Shown here piece by piece: positions 51,739-61,300 of a DNA stretch of 64,000 nt. Within the stretch, counting starts at the first letter, position 1; every line of letters starts with the position of its first letter. Location of the stretch: assembly GCF_031085375.1 (NCBI RefSeq), contig NZ_JAVCWF010000001.1, positions 1,364,001 to 1,428,000 of the forward strand. The letters run 5' to 3'. The translations under genes and the position numbers were made by a program. Under the pieces are notes generated by a model, which saw only the letters and a program-made list of their open reading frames with translations, ran no database searches and had not been told where the DNA came from. The stretch comes from Lactiplantibacillus brownii (lineage in GTDB: Bacteria; Bacillota; Bacilli; Lactobacillales; Lactobacillaceae).

Positions 51739-53448
51739 TTGAAATTGAAAATCACCAAGATAACTAATCTTGAGTTTGGCAAAATGGTTCAGGCAGCATC
51801 ACAAAAACTGAACCAACGTGCCGAATTCATTAATTCTTTAAATGTGTTTCCGGTACCTGATGGTGATACCGGGACTAATATGAGTTTGTCCATGGCTAGC
51901 GGGGCGAAATACGAACGTGACGAAACCAGTACCCAAGTCGGTGATCTCGCTTCGGCACTCGCCAAAGGGCTCTTAATGGGTGCGCGGGGCAATTCCGGCG
52001 TGATTTTGTCACAGATTTTCCGTGGCTTTTCAAAAAATGTCGCAGGTAAAGACGTTTTAACGGCCAATGATTTGGCGGAAGCCTTTGCAGCGGGTGCCCA
52101 AACGGCCTATAAAGCGGTTATGAAGCCGACTGAAGGAACAATCTTAACGGTCATTCGCAAAGCTGCGGGTGCCGGTAAAGAAGCCGTTAAGACCACTGAT
52201 GATATTTGTGAAGTCATGGTCGCAGTTGTGGAAGCAGCGGAAGCCGCCTTGAAGTCTACCCCAGATTTGTTGCCAGTTTTGAAACAAGTTGGGGTAGTCG
52301 ATTCAGGGGGTCAAGGGTTGACCTTTGTGCTGGAAGCTTTCAGCAATTCACTGAGCGGTAAAATCGATGAATCTCAAGATTACGTTCCCGATGACGCGGA
52401 AATGGATTCAATGATTGATGCGGCACACCACCAAAGTGTTCAAGGGCAATTAGATCCTAACGACATCAAATACGGTTATTGTACTGAAATTATGGTACGA
52501 ATCGGGGATGGTAAGTTAGTTGATCATAAATTTGATTATGATACTTTCTATAACTATTTGGCTAAATTAGGAGATTCATTGTTGGTGATCAACGATGATG
52601 AAATCGTTAAAGTGCATGTTCACACGGAACATCCGGGCGATGTCATGACTTGGGGCCAACGTTTTGGCGCTTTAATTAAGGTCAAAGTTGACAACATGCG
52701 GTTGCAACAAGAAACGATCATGGAACACGACAAAGAAGCCGATGAAGATCAACCATTGGCAGAACCCGTGGGCCAACCTAAACCTGACATGCATGGTTAT
52801 GCCATTATTTCAGTTGCTTCTGGTGACGGCATTGGGAAGTTATTTAAAGGCTTAGGCGTGACACACATTATCGCCGGCGGTCAAACGATGAATCCAAGTA
52901 CGGCGGATATCGTTAAGGCGGTCAATGCGAGTGGTGCTGAAAAAGCTTTAGTCTTACCAAATAACAAGAATATCTTTTTGGCGGCTGAACAAGCAGCTGA
53001 TGTAGCGGATATTCCGGTTAAAATCATTCATAGTAAAACCATTTCGCAAGGGATGACTGCGATGTTAGCCTTTAATCCTGAGGCAGAATTAGCGGACAAC
53101 CAAGCTGAAATGGAAGATACTTTGGACACAGTCGTCAGTGGTCAAGTGACGCATGCGGTGCGTGATACCACGATTGATGGCATGGCTATTCGTAAAGATG
53201 ACTACATGGGACTGGTTGATGGTGAAATCGTGGTCACGAATCCTAAACGGGAAACGGCTACGATTGACATGGTCAAGCACATGTTGGACGACGATAGCGA
53301 ATTAGTGACGATTATTTATGGCGCAGATGCGACAAAGGCGGATGCGGATAAATTATCAACGGCCATTCAGGCGCTCGATGACGAATTAGAAATCGAAATT
53401 CATGAAGGTGACCAACCGGTTTATCCATTCTTGATTTCGGTCGAATAA
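51739..53448 (+). CDS. fakA: Fatty acid kinase catalytic subunit FakA (DAK2/DegV-linked, YloV)
   Basis: FakA phosphorylates fatty acids bound to FakB (DegV-type) proteins to acyl-phosphates used by PlsY and, through PlsX, exchanged with acyl-ACP. The 569-residue protein has the DhaL-like nucleotide domain (NVFPVPDGDTGTNMSLSM and GARGNSGVILSQ, metal and nucleotide loops) and two further domains that bind FakB. Start is TTG 51739 or TTG 51745 behind AAGGAGG (51728-51734). plsX lies 2.7 kb downstream. Confidence 0.93.
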   Translation: MKLKITKITNLEFGKMVQAASQKLNQRAEFINSLNVFPVPDGDTGTNMSLSMASGAKYERDETSTQVGDLASALAKGLLMGARGNSGVILSQIFRGFSKNVAGKDVLTANDLAEAFAAGAQTAYKAVMKPTEGTILTVIRKAAGAGKEAVKTTDDICEVMVAVVEAAEAALKSTPDLLPVLKQVGVVDSGGQGLTFVLEAFSNSLSGKIDESQDYVPDDAEMDSMIDAAHHQSVQGQLDPNDIKYGYCTEIMVRIGDGKLVDHKFDYDTFYNYLAKLGDSLLVINDDEIVKVHVHTEHPGDVMTWGQRFGALIKVKVDNMRLQQETIMEHDKEADEDQPLAEPVGQPKPDMHGYAIISVASGDGIGKLFKGLGVTHIIAGGQTMNPSTADIVKAVNASGAEKALVLPNNKNIFLAAEQAADVADIPVKIIHSKTISQGMTAMLAFNPEAELADNQAEMEDTLDTVVSGQVTHAVRDTTIDGMAIRKDDYMGLVDGEIVVTNPKRETATIDMVKHMLDDDSELVTIIYGADATKADADKLSTAIQALDDELEIEIHEGDQPVYPFLISVE

Positions 53449-53463
53449 CAATTGCATTTAATT

Positions 53464-53502
53464 AAACGGGTCTGGACCGTCAAAGTCTAAGACCCGTTTT
53501 TA
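53464..53502 (+). terminator. Terminator after fakA
   Basis: AAACGGGTCT (53464-53473) and AGACCCGTTT (53490-53499), followed by a T-run. Confidence 0.92.
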
Positions 53503-53532
53503 GGTTATTTTGCTAAAGGTTGAAAGTTAAAA

Positions 53533-53570
53533 ATTGCCGGTCTGCACCACTACGTCAACAATCCGGTAAT
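53533..53570. repeat. Inverted repeat A of the 53.5-kb island
   Basis: ATTGCCGG (53533-53540) pairs with CCGGTAAT (53563-53570), 8 bp with one G-U, around a 22-base loop. Confidence 0.6.
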
Positions 53571-53597
53571 GAAAACTAGTCGGCTACTGCCGCTTCC

Positions 53598-53770
53598 GGT
53601 TGTTGCCGATAACATGCGGACGAGGGACCGGTTCAAGCCATAGAAACGTCTTGAACCTCGCCCGGAAACTTTGCCAAAGCCGCAAATCTCCCGGACCGTC
53701 CGTGGTGTAAGGCCGGCAAAAGAACGCCGGTCAAACGCTACCTGCACGTCCGATGTTATCAGCAACAACC
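53598..53770. repeat. Large inverted repeat B with internal hairpins (possible structured RNA)
   Basis: The arms 53598-53622 and 53747-53770 are complementary over 24 bp with one mismatch and one bulge. The 124-base interior holds further stems: GGTTCAAG (53630-53637) with CTTGAACC (53650-53657), and GGCCGGC (53711-53717) with GCCGGTC (53726-53732). Weak pairing may extend the outer stem to about 53575 and 53791. The segment is clearly more GC-rich than neighbouring spacers. No credible coding frame or promoter was found. Confidence 0.75.
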
Positions 53771-53796
53771 TCCAGCTAAGTCAGTAGTTATTTATG

Positions 53797-53904
53797 TTTA
53801 GCGGAGTCAGTCAAAATCGGTGTGCAGTGTCGGCGAGATTAATCGGCGTTCTTGGCTGGCGCCGTCCCCCACAGCACACCGATTTTGACTGACGGAGCGC
53901 TAAA
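53797..53904. repeat. Large inverted repeat C with 20-bp perfect arms
   Basis: The arms 53806-53825 and 53874-53893 are perfect 20-bp complements; after a small internal loop (GA versus GGAG) TTTAGCG (53797-53803) pairs with CGCTAAA (53898-53904). The 48-base centre contains CGGCG/CGCCG. No T-run follows. The compact symmetric form could be a miniature repeat element or a hairpin RNA processing or termination site. Confidence 0.8.
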
Positions 53905-54069
53905 TTTAGGTGAGTCTACTTTAGGCTTGTGGGTTACCGGTACGACAACATTTGTGATGCTTTTGAGTCTTTCAACCTTTAGTTATTTTGGCAATCAATG
54001 GTTTGATCTGCCAGTTTTTGGAGAGTTTGGTATAATTAATTAATACTAGTTTGAAAGGGGGACTTTAAC
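53905..54069 (+). promoter_or_regulatory. recG upstream region with extended -10 promoter
   Basis: TGGTATAAT (54028-54036) is a TGn-extended consensus -10, about 34 bases before the recG ATG; GAAAGGGGG provides the ribosome binding site. The rest of this AT-rich spacer shows no gene. Confidence 0.7.
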
Positions 54070-56109
54070 ATGACTAAACAATTAACGGATGCCGTTGGTG
54101 AACTGACGGGAGTCGGACCGACGCGGCAAAAGGCGTTGGCGGAACTGGGCATTAATACTGTTGCAGATTTGTTAACGTATTACCCCTTTCGCTATGACGA
54201 TTTACAGGTCAAAGATATTAATGAAATAGCTGATCAAGAAAAAGTGACACTTAAAGGCACCGTGGCTTCGGAGCCGGTCTTAGCGCGATTTGGGCGTAAG
54301 AAAAATCGGTTGAATTTTCGACTGCTGATCGACCATGAAGTTTACATGGTAACGTTTTTTAACCAGCCTTATTTGATGAAACAGATTGAAACCGGGCAAC
54401 CACTAGCGGTCTATGGTAAGTGGGATGCGAAGCGCAGTAGTATCAATGGGATGAAGATTATCAATCCTAACAACGCTGAGGAGGCCTTTGGGTCGATTTA
54501 TCCGGCTAGCAAGGCAATTAAGCAGGGGACGATCCAAAAGCTGGTTAAACAGGCTTATGAGGCTTATCAGGATAGGATCACCGATGTGGTGCCTGAACCA
54601 CTGATGGCAAAGTACCGTTTGCTACCGCGACAACAAATGATTCACGATATGCATTTTCCTAAGAGTCAGGAAGCTTCGTCGGCAGCCCGACGCTCCGCCA
54701 CCTACGAAGAATTTTTGCTGTTTCAAATGCAGATGCAAGTCTTAAAGCGTTCAGATCATGAGACGGATGGTATCGCGATTCATTATGATAATGACCAGTT
54801 AAAAGCTTTTATCAAAACGTTGCCATTTGAATTGACACACGCCCAAAAACGCGTGGTGAACGAGATTTGTTTGGATTTAAAGTCGCCTAAACATATGAAT
54901 CGGTTACTGCAAGGGGATGTCGGTTCTGGGAAGACGATCGTAGCGGCAATTGTGATGTATGCCGCCATCACGGCCGGTTATCAAACGGCGTTGATGGCAC
55001 CGACCGAAATTTTAGCTGAACAGCATGCGAATAATTTGGCAAAAGTCTTTGCGGCGACCCCCGTTAATGTAGCCTTGCTCACCGGCTCAACGAAACCGGC
55101 GGCGCGCAAGACACTTTTAGCGGCGTTAGCAGCGGGCGAAATCAATTTGTTGATTGGGACACATGCCTTGATTCAAGACGGCGTGAACTACGCTAACTTA
55201 GGGTTAGTTATTACCGATGAACAACATCGCTTTGGCGTCAATCAGCGCGCCGCATTCCGACAAAAAGGCGGCCAACCGGATGCATTAGCCATGACAGCGA
55301 CGCCGATTCCACGGACACTGGCGATCACAGCCTATGGTGAAATGGATGTTTCCGAGATTGATGAGTTACCCGCCGGACGTCAGCCGATTCAAACGACCTG
55401 GGTGCGGAGTAACCAAGCCAACAACGCGTTGAGCTTTGTGCGAAAGCAACTGGCAGCGGGGTCGCAAGTGTATGTGGTCACCCCGTTGATCGAAGCGTCT
55501 GAGACCTTAGATGTTAAAAATGCTGAAGCCTTGTCAGCCAATTTGCAGGCTTATTTTGCGCCGGATTACACGGTTGGTTTGTTGCACGGTCGGATGAAAC
55601 CGGAAGAAAAAGACGCCGCGATGGCCGATTTTAAAGCTGGTAAAACGCAGTTGCTCGTCTCAACTACCGTGATCGAAGTTGGCGTGGACGTCAAGAACGC
55701 GACGGTGATGATGATTTACGATGCAGACCGCTTCGGCTTAGCACAGTTGCATCAACTGCGCGGTCGCGTTGGTCGGGGAGATAAAGCTTCCTACTGTATT
55801 TTGGTGGCGGACCCGAAGAATCAACAAGGCATCGAACGGATGCAAATTATGACAGAGACGACTAATGGGTTTGTTTTAGCCCAAAAAGATTTAGAATTGC
55901 GTGGTTCTGGTGAAGTGTTAGGCGTCAAGCAGTCTGGAATGCCCACTTTCAAAGTTGGGGACCCAATTGCGGATCTAACGGTTTTACAAGTGGCGCAACA
56001 AGATGCACATGCCATTGTGGCCACTCCCGACTGGGAACAGCAACCGGAGAATCAAGCACTGGCACAAGTCTTAAAAGGAAAATTAGCAGCGGTCGGGACC
56101 TTAGACTAG
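54070..56109 (+). CDS. recG: ATP-dependent DNA helicase RecG
   Basis: RecG remodels stalled forks and Holliday junctions. The 679 residues have the wedge OB domain (about 60-150) and superfamily 2 motifs: GDVGSGKTIVA, DEQHRFG, TATPIPRTL, and the late QLHQLRGRVGRG. It is transcribed with plsX 28 bases downstream and the acp-rnc-smc series. Confidence 0.96.
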   Translation: MTKQLTDAVGELTGVGPTRQKALAELGINTVADLLTYYPFRYDDLQVKDINEIADQEKVTLKGTVASEPVLARFGRKKNRLNFRLLIDHEVYMVTFFNQPYLMKQIETGQPLAVYGKWDAKRSSINGMKIINPNNAEEAFGSIYPASKAIKQGTIQKLVKQAYEAYQDRITDVVPEPLMAKYRLLPRQQMIHDMHFPKSQEASSAARRSATYEEFLLFQMQMQVLKRSDHETDGIAIHYDNDQLKAFIKTLPFELTHAQKRVVNEICLDLKSPKHMNRLLQGDVGSGKTIVAAIVMYAAITAGYQTALMAPTEILAEQHANNLAKVFAATPVNVALLTGSTKPAARKTLLAALAAGEINLLIGTHALIQDGVNYANLGLVITDEQHRFGVNQRAAFRQKGGQPDALAMTATPIPRTLAITAYGEMDVSEIDELPAGRQPIQTTWVRSNQANNALSFVRKQLAAGSQVYVVTPLIEASETLDVKNAEALSANLQAYFAPDYTVGLLHGRMKPEEKDAAMADFKAGKTQLLVSTTVIEVGVDVKNATVMMIYDADRFGLAQLHQLRGRVGRGDKASYCILVADPKNQQGIERMQIMTETTNGFVLAQKDLELRGSGEVLGVKQSGMPTFKVGDPIADLTVLQVAQQDAHAIVATPDWEQQPENQALAQVLKGKLAAVGTLD

Positions 56110-56137
56110 CTGATCATGAGAGGAAAAGGTGACAAAC

Positions 56138-57184
56138 ATGATTAAAATTGCGATCGATGCAATGGGTGGCGATTACGCGCCGGATGCCGTAATTGAAGGG
56201 GTCGAACAGGCTCGCGATTTATTTGAAGATACGGTGTTCTTACTTTATGGTCAACGTGACGTGATCAATCAACATTTGAAAAATCGTGATCGGATTCAAG
56301 TGATCAATGCGGATGAAGTGATTACAATGGAAGATGAACCCGTGCGTGCCGTCCGACGTAAGAAGCATTCATCAATTGTCATGGCTGCCACAGCCGTCAA
56401 AGATGGTGAAGCGGATGCGTTCTTTTCAGCTGGGAATTCCGGTGCGGTATTAGCTGCCGGACTATTTATCGTTGGCCGTATCAAAGGGATCGACCGACCG
56501 GGATTAGTCACTGCGCTGCCAGTGGTACGAAATACCAAACAGTCCAATTTCGTCATGATGGATATTGGCGCTAATGCCGATAGTAAACCCATGAATTTGC
56601 AACAATATGCCGTATTAGGAACTTATTACGCGGAACGCATGATGCAAGCTAAGGCACCACGGGTCGCGTTGCTCAACAACGGTACCGAGGATGATAAGGG
56701 CAATAAAGTGCACAAAGCCGCGTTTGAGCTGTTACAACAAACTGCCGATATTAACTTTATTGGTAACGTTGAGTCACGTGATCTATTGAACGGGGCCGCA
56801 GATGTGGTCGTCACCGATGGCTTTACCGGTAACGCCGTCTTGAAAAGCATTGAAGGAACCGCTCGTGCCATGCTCGGTTTAGTCAAGGATGCCGTTTATA
56901 ACACTGGGGTCAGTGGCAAATTGGGCGGCTTGTTGCTAAAGAATGGTTTCAATCAGATTCGCTCACAAATGGACTATTCTCAATATGGTGGTGCCGTCCT
57001 TTTAGGCTTAAAAGCCCCAGTTGTTAAGGCCCACGGTTCGAGTAAAGCCCCAACAATCGTGAACACGATTCGGCAAATTCGGCAAATGGTGGCAACGGAT
57101 ATTGTGCCTGGTGTGGCAGCTTACTATGCGAAACAACAAGCAAATCAGCAAGCAAGTGTAGACAAGTCCGTTGAAAACGATTAA
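56138..57184 (+). CDS. plsX: Phosphate acyltransferase PlsX
   Basis: PlsX exchanges acyl-ACP and acyl-phosphate, feeding PlsY in phosphatidic acid synthesis; it is a peripheral membrane enzyme. The 348 residues start MIKIAIDAMGGDYAPD and contain GNVESRDLL and VTDGFTGNAVLKS. ATG 56138 gives this standard N terminus, with AAAAGG 8 bases upstream; GTG 56129 is an alternative. Acyl carrier protein follows. Confidence 0.95.
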   Translation: MIKIAIDAMGGDYAPDAVIEGVEQARDLFEDTVFLLYGQRDVINQHLKNRDRIQVINADEVITMEDEPVRAVRRKKHSSIVMAATAVKDGEADAFFSAGNSGAVLAAGLFIVGRIKGIDRPGLVTALPVVRNTKQSNFVMMDIGANADSKPMNLQQYAVLGTYYAERMMQAKAPRVALLNNGTEDDKGNKVHKAAFELLQQTADINFIGNVESRDLLNGAADVVVTDGFTGNAVLKSIEGTARAMLGLVKDAVYNTGVSGKLGGLLLKNGFNQIRSQMDYSQYGGAVLLGLKAPVVKAHGSSKAPTIVNTIRQIRQMVATDIVPGVAAYYAKQQANQQASVDKSVEND

Positions 57185-57221
57185 AATACTTTAGTGAATT
57201 CAAGTTAGTGAGGGGTATTGC

Positions 57222-57467
57222 ATGACAAAAGAAGAAATCTTCAACAAAATTGCGGCCATCATTGCGGATCGCTTTGAAGTTGATCAAAGTACTGTAACCA
57301 ATGAAATGAACTTACAAAAAGACTTAGATGCTGATTCCATCGATTTCGTTGAGTTTGTCTTAGAACTTGAAGACACTTTCGGTAGCGAAATTTCAGATGA
57401 AGATGCTGAAAAGCTCAATACAGTTGGTGAAGTTGTCGATTACGTGGCAGCACATCAAACCAAATAG
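57222..57467 (+). CDS. acpP: Acyl carrier protein
   Basis: The 81-residue acidic four-helix protein carries fatty-acyl chains on 4'-phosphopantetheine attached to Ser in DADSIDF (about residue 40). The cofactor comes from CoA, for which CoaBC is encoded in this window. GAGGGG lies upstream. Located between plsX and rnc as in Bacillus. The genome likely has a second acp in the fatty-acid cluster. Confidence 0.95.
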   Translation: MTKEEIFNKIAAIIADRFEVDQSTVTNEMNLQKDLDADSIDFVEFVLELEDTFGSEISDEDAEKLNTVGEVVDYVAAHQTK

Positions 57468-57489
57468 CGTGTGACTATCAGCACGTTTT

Positions 57490-57519
57490 AAAAAAGCAGG
57501 CCAAGCCGGTCTGCTTTTT
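57490..57519 (+). terminator. Terminator after acpP
   Basis: AAAAGCAGGCC and GGTCTGCTTTTT pair around AAGCC. Confidence 0.88.
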
Positions 57520-57617
57520 AATTACCGTCATTAATAAAAAATTGTTATTAAATGACCAATCATAGTATAATAATTTAACGTATCTGGTTTTAATTACGAA
57601 AGCGAGGAAGTTTATCA

Positions 57618-58319
57618 ATGATAACGGAATTAGCAGCGATGTTAGAAGCACGCTTTGGAATCAAGTTTAAGGATCCAGCGTTATTAGCCGAAGCGTTTAC
57701 ACAAGCGTCCTATGTTAATGAGCATCAGGATCAAAAGCTGAAGTATTATGAACGAGTCGAATTTTTGGGGGATGCCGTCTTAGAGTTAGCGGTTTCTGAG
57801 TATTTATACAAGCGTTATAAAGACATGCCCCAAGGCAAGTTGACTCGCCTGCGAGCGGCAATGGTCTGCGAAGATAGTTTTGCCAGTTTCGCGCGTGAGT
57901 GTGACTTTCCACAATATATTCGTTTAGGTAAAGGCGAACAAAAAGCTAAAGCTTGGGAACGAGATTCATTACTATGTGATATTTTTGAATCTTTTGTTGG
58001 GGCCTTATATTTGGATCAAGGTCGCGAACCCGTTTTGAAATTTGTCCATCAAGTCATCTTTCCTAAACTTGATGAAGGCCGTTTTGACGGTGTTTTTGAC
58101 TACAAAACAACCCTTCAAGAATATTTGCAACAGGATGGCGACGTCGAGATCGATTACCAATTAGTTGAACAAGATGGTCCAGCCAACGAACGCTCTTATG
58201 AGATTGCCGTTTCAGCAAATGGTCGTCAGATTGGTGAAGGTCGCGGTCATTCTAAGAAGGAAGCCGAACAAAGTGCAGCGCGTCAAGCCTACACGCAATT
58301 ACAACAACGTCACGATTAA
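57618..58319 (+). CDS. rnc: Ribonuclease III
   Basis: RNase III cuts double-stranded RNA in rRNA maturation and mRNA decay. The 233 residues have the signature ERVEFLGDAVLELAVSEYL, the second acidic cluster DIFESFVGALYLD and a C-terminal dsRNA-binding domain (about 160-230). It starts with ATG 57618 behind GCGAGGAAG and precedes smc by 23 bases. Confidence 0.96.
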   Translation: MITELAAMLEARFGIKFKDPALLAEAFTQASYVNEHQDQKLKYYERVEFLGDAVLELAVSEYLYKRYKDMPQGKLTRLRAAMVCEDSFASFARECDFPQYIRLGKGEQKAKAWERDSLLCDIFESFVGALYLDQGREPVLKFVHQVIFPKLDEGRFDGVFDYKTTLQEYLQQDGDVEIDYQLVEQDGPANERSYEIAVSANGRQIGEGRGHSKKEAEQSAARQAYTQLQQRHD

Positions 58320-58342
58320 TAATTACAGGAAGTTTGTGTCGA

Positions 58343-61300
58343 ATGCAACTTAAATCATTAGAAATCAGCGGCTTTAAGTCGTTTGCCGATAAAACAAAAA
58401 TTGATTTTCAAGCCGGGATGACCGGCATTGTGGGCCCAAACGGTAGTGGGAAAAGCAATATCATTGAAGCGATTCGCTGGGTCTTAGGCGAGCAAGCCGT
58501 GAAAAGTTTGCGTGGGACGAAGATGACGGATGTGATTTTCGCCGGTTCGGATCACCGTAAGCCTTTGAATATGGCTAAAGTCACGATCATGTTTGACAAT
58601 AGTGATCACTTTTTACCGTTAGACTATGCGGAAGTTAGCATTACGCGTAAATTGTTCCGCAATGGTGACAGTGAGTATCTGATCAACAATCAGGCTTGCC
58701 GGCTCAAGGATATTACGAATTTAATGATCGATACCGGACTGGGAAAGGACTCGTTCTCGGTTATTTCACAAGGTCGAGTTGAAGCCGTGTTTAATGCTAA
58801 GCCGGAAGAACGTCGGAGTATCATTGAAGATGTCGCTGGCGTTTTGAAGTATAAAAAAGATAAACTGACGACGGAAGCGCGACTCGCTGATACGACCGAT
58901 AATTTGAATCGGATCAATGATATTATTGCCGAATTAAATCAGCAACGCGGTCCTTTGGAACAACAAGCCAGTTTGGCTCACGATTATCAAGATCAAAAAC
59001 AAAAGTATGATTATTTAGATCGGTCACGATTAGTTAAAAAAGTGACGATTGCGCACGATCAATTGGTCAAAGTTAATGAACAGTTAGCCCAAGCCAAAGC
59101 CTTAGTGCAGAATTATCAAACACAAGCAGATGCGGGTGCTAGTGAGGTCGCCGAGCTTAAAAGTGATCAAGCAGCCCAGTTACAGGCCAAAGATGCGTTA
59201 GCGGCCCAAAATTTGAGCTTGACTAAAACAATTGAAAATACGCAAGGTCAGCAGGGTGTCGATACCGAACGGCAACAAAATCAGCAGGCGACACAAACCC
59301 GACTGACTACGGCATTGACAGCAGCCAAGACGGCAGTAGCAACGTTAAGTGCAAAAAAACAAACGTTGACCAAGCAGTTAGCTGCACAACAAGCGCAAGT
59401 TAAACAATTACAGACGCAAGTTAAAACGCTCACGACGGCAACCAGTGCTGCTGGGCGTCAACAGCTCGCTGATCAGTTGGATCAAGTTCGCGCCAACTAT
59501 ATTGATGAAAAACAAGTTGAAGCTTCGTTGAATAATGAAGCTAAGAACTTAGTTAAGCAACATCAGCAAGCTGGGTCGCGTACGGATGCGACAACGCAGA
59601 CTTTAGCGACCGCACAGGCAAAACTTGTTGCGGCTAAGACTGCGGTCGACGAGCAGAATCACACGTTAAGTGAACTGCAAAACCAAATCACGGCTCAAAC
59701 CCAAACTTTAGCACAACAACGGGCCAAGTATCGCGAACAAGCGACACAATATGATACCCGCCAACAGAATTACTATGCGGCGTTAGGGTTGCGTGAAAAA
59801 GCTAAATCACAACTAGAAACGCTTCAGTCGGCCCAAGAACGGTATACGAGCTTTTATGCGGGTGTGCGAGCGGTCTTAGAGCATCGCCAGCAATTTCCAG
59901 GAGTGGCGGGTGCTGTTTCCGAATTATTAACGATTCCGGCGAATTACACTAAAGCGGTGGAAGTCGCCTTAGGTGGACAAGTGCAAAATGTTGTTTGTGA
60001 CACGCAACAAACGGCCAAGACCGTCGTGCGGTTCTTGACGCAACATCATGCTGGTCGCGCGACCTTTTTACCAGTTGAACGGATTGACTCCCGTCAATTG
60101 GCAGTTGCCACCGAACAAGCTTTAAAACAGCAAACTGGTGTCTTAGGGATTGCTAGCGAGCTGGTGACTTGTGAGTCACACTATGTGGCAATCAAGCGCT
60201 ATCTGTTGGGGACCACGGTGATCGTGGATACATTGGATCATGCGATGGCTATTTCACGTTTGCGTCGTTTCCGTTGCAAATTAGTTACCTTGGCTGGTGA
60301 AACAATTGCAGCCAGCGGGGCAATCACTGGTGGTGCAACGGCGCATGGTGATCGTGGGGTTCTGCAACAACAGCAACAGACAGAGAAATTAGCTGCGGAC
60401 TTGGCACAAATGAACGCCGCGTTACAAACGAGTGAACAAGCACTCGCTACGACTAAGCAGGCCAATGATCAATTGACTGCGGCGGGTGAGACTAGTCAGC
60501 AAAAGTTGAGTGATCTGAAGGATCAAGCCAACCAAGTACGGGCCAATTTAGAAGTGGCTAAACGTGACTTGACTGCTTTAGAACGACAAATTAAGGCGCT
60601 GACTTATGAGCGTTCACAACGTGCGGACGAAGATAGCAGTTATGAGGCTCAAGTCGCTCATAACCAACAAGCCACGGCTGATAATCAGGCTAAGTTAGCC
60701 GACTATCAGCAGCAGATGCAGACGATTATGCAACAACAAAAAGATTACGCTACTTACCAACAGCAACAAGTTGGCGAGTTACAAACGCAACGAGAAGCGT
60801 TGGCGAGTTTAAAGGAACGTTGCAAGCAAACCCAGCAACAGGTTGAACAGTGTGATCAGCAATTGGCGACGCAACAGACAGCTCAAACACAAGCAGTGGC
60901 GGAATTAGCCACTGTCCAAAAACAACTGGCAACGCAACAATTGTCGGTCAAAGAACGGACGGCGCTTTTGACGAAAGCCAAAGCGCAACAAGCTCAAGTG
61001 GCTGCCCAACAAACGGCGGTGCAAACGAAGCTGACGGCTGCTAACGACGCGTTGGATGAGTTAACGACGACACAAACCCGGACGCAGCAGTTATTGGCTG
61101 CGGCGACGGATGATTATCGGCGCTTAGAACTCAGCCAGACGAAGCTAACCGGTGAAGTTGATCACGCGACGGCTGATTTGGGTGAGAAGTACAGCTTAAC
61201 GCTGGCTGCAGCGCAAGCGGATGTGAGTGATTTACCACTAGCTGAGCTTGCGGAACAATTAAAATTATTGAAACGTGGCCTTGATGAAATTGGCACGGTC

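Noticed and set aside
53550-53768. 72-residue minus-strand open frame in the 53.5-kb island
   Set aside because: It coincides with inverted repeat B, has no ribosome binding site, and the arms impose its sequence; the structure explains it better than coding.
53852-54043. 63-residue plus-strand open frame upstream of recG
   Set aside because: It starts inside inverted repeat C, has no ribosome binding site and runs through the recG promoter; composition is unlike a real protein.
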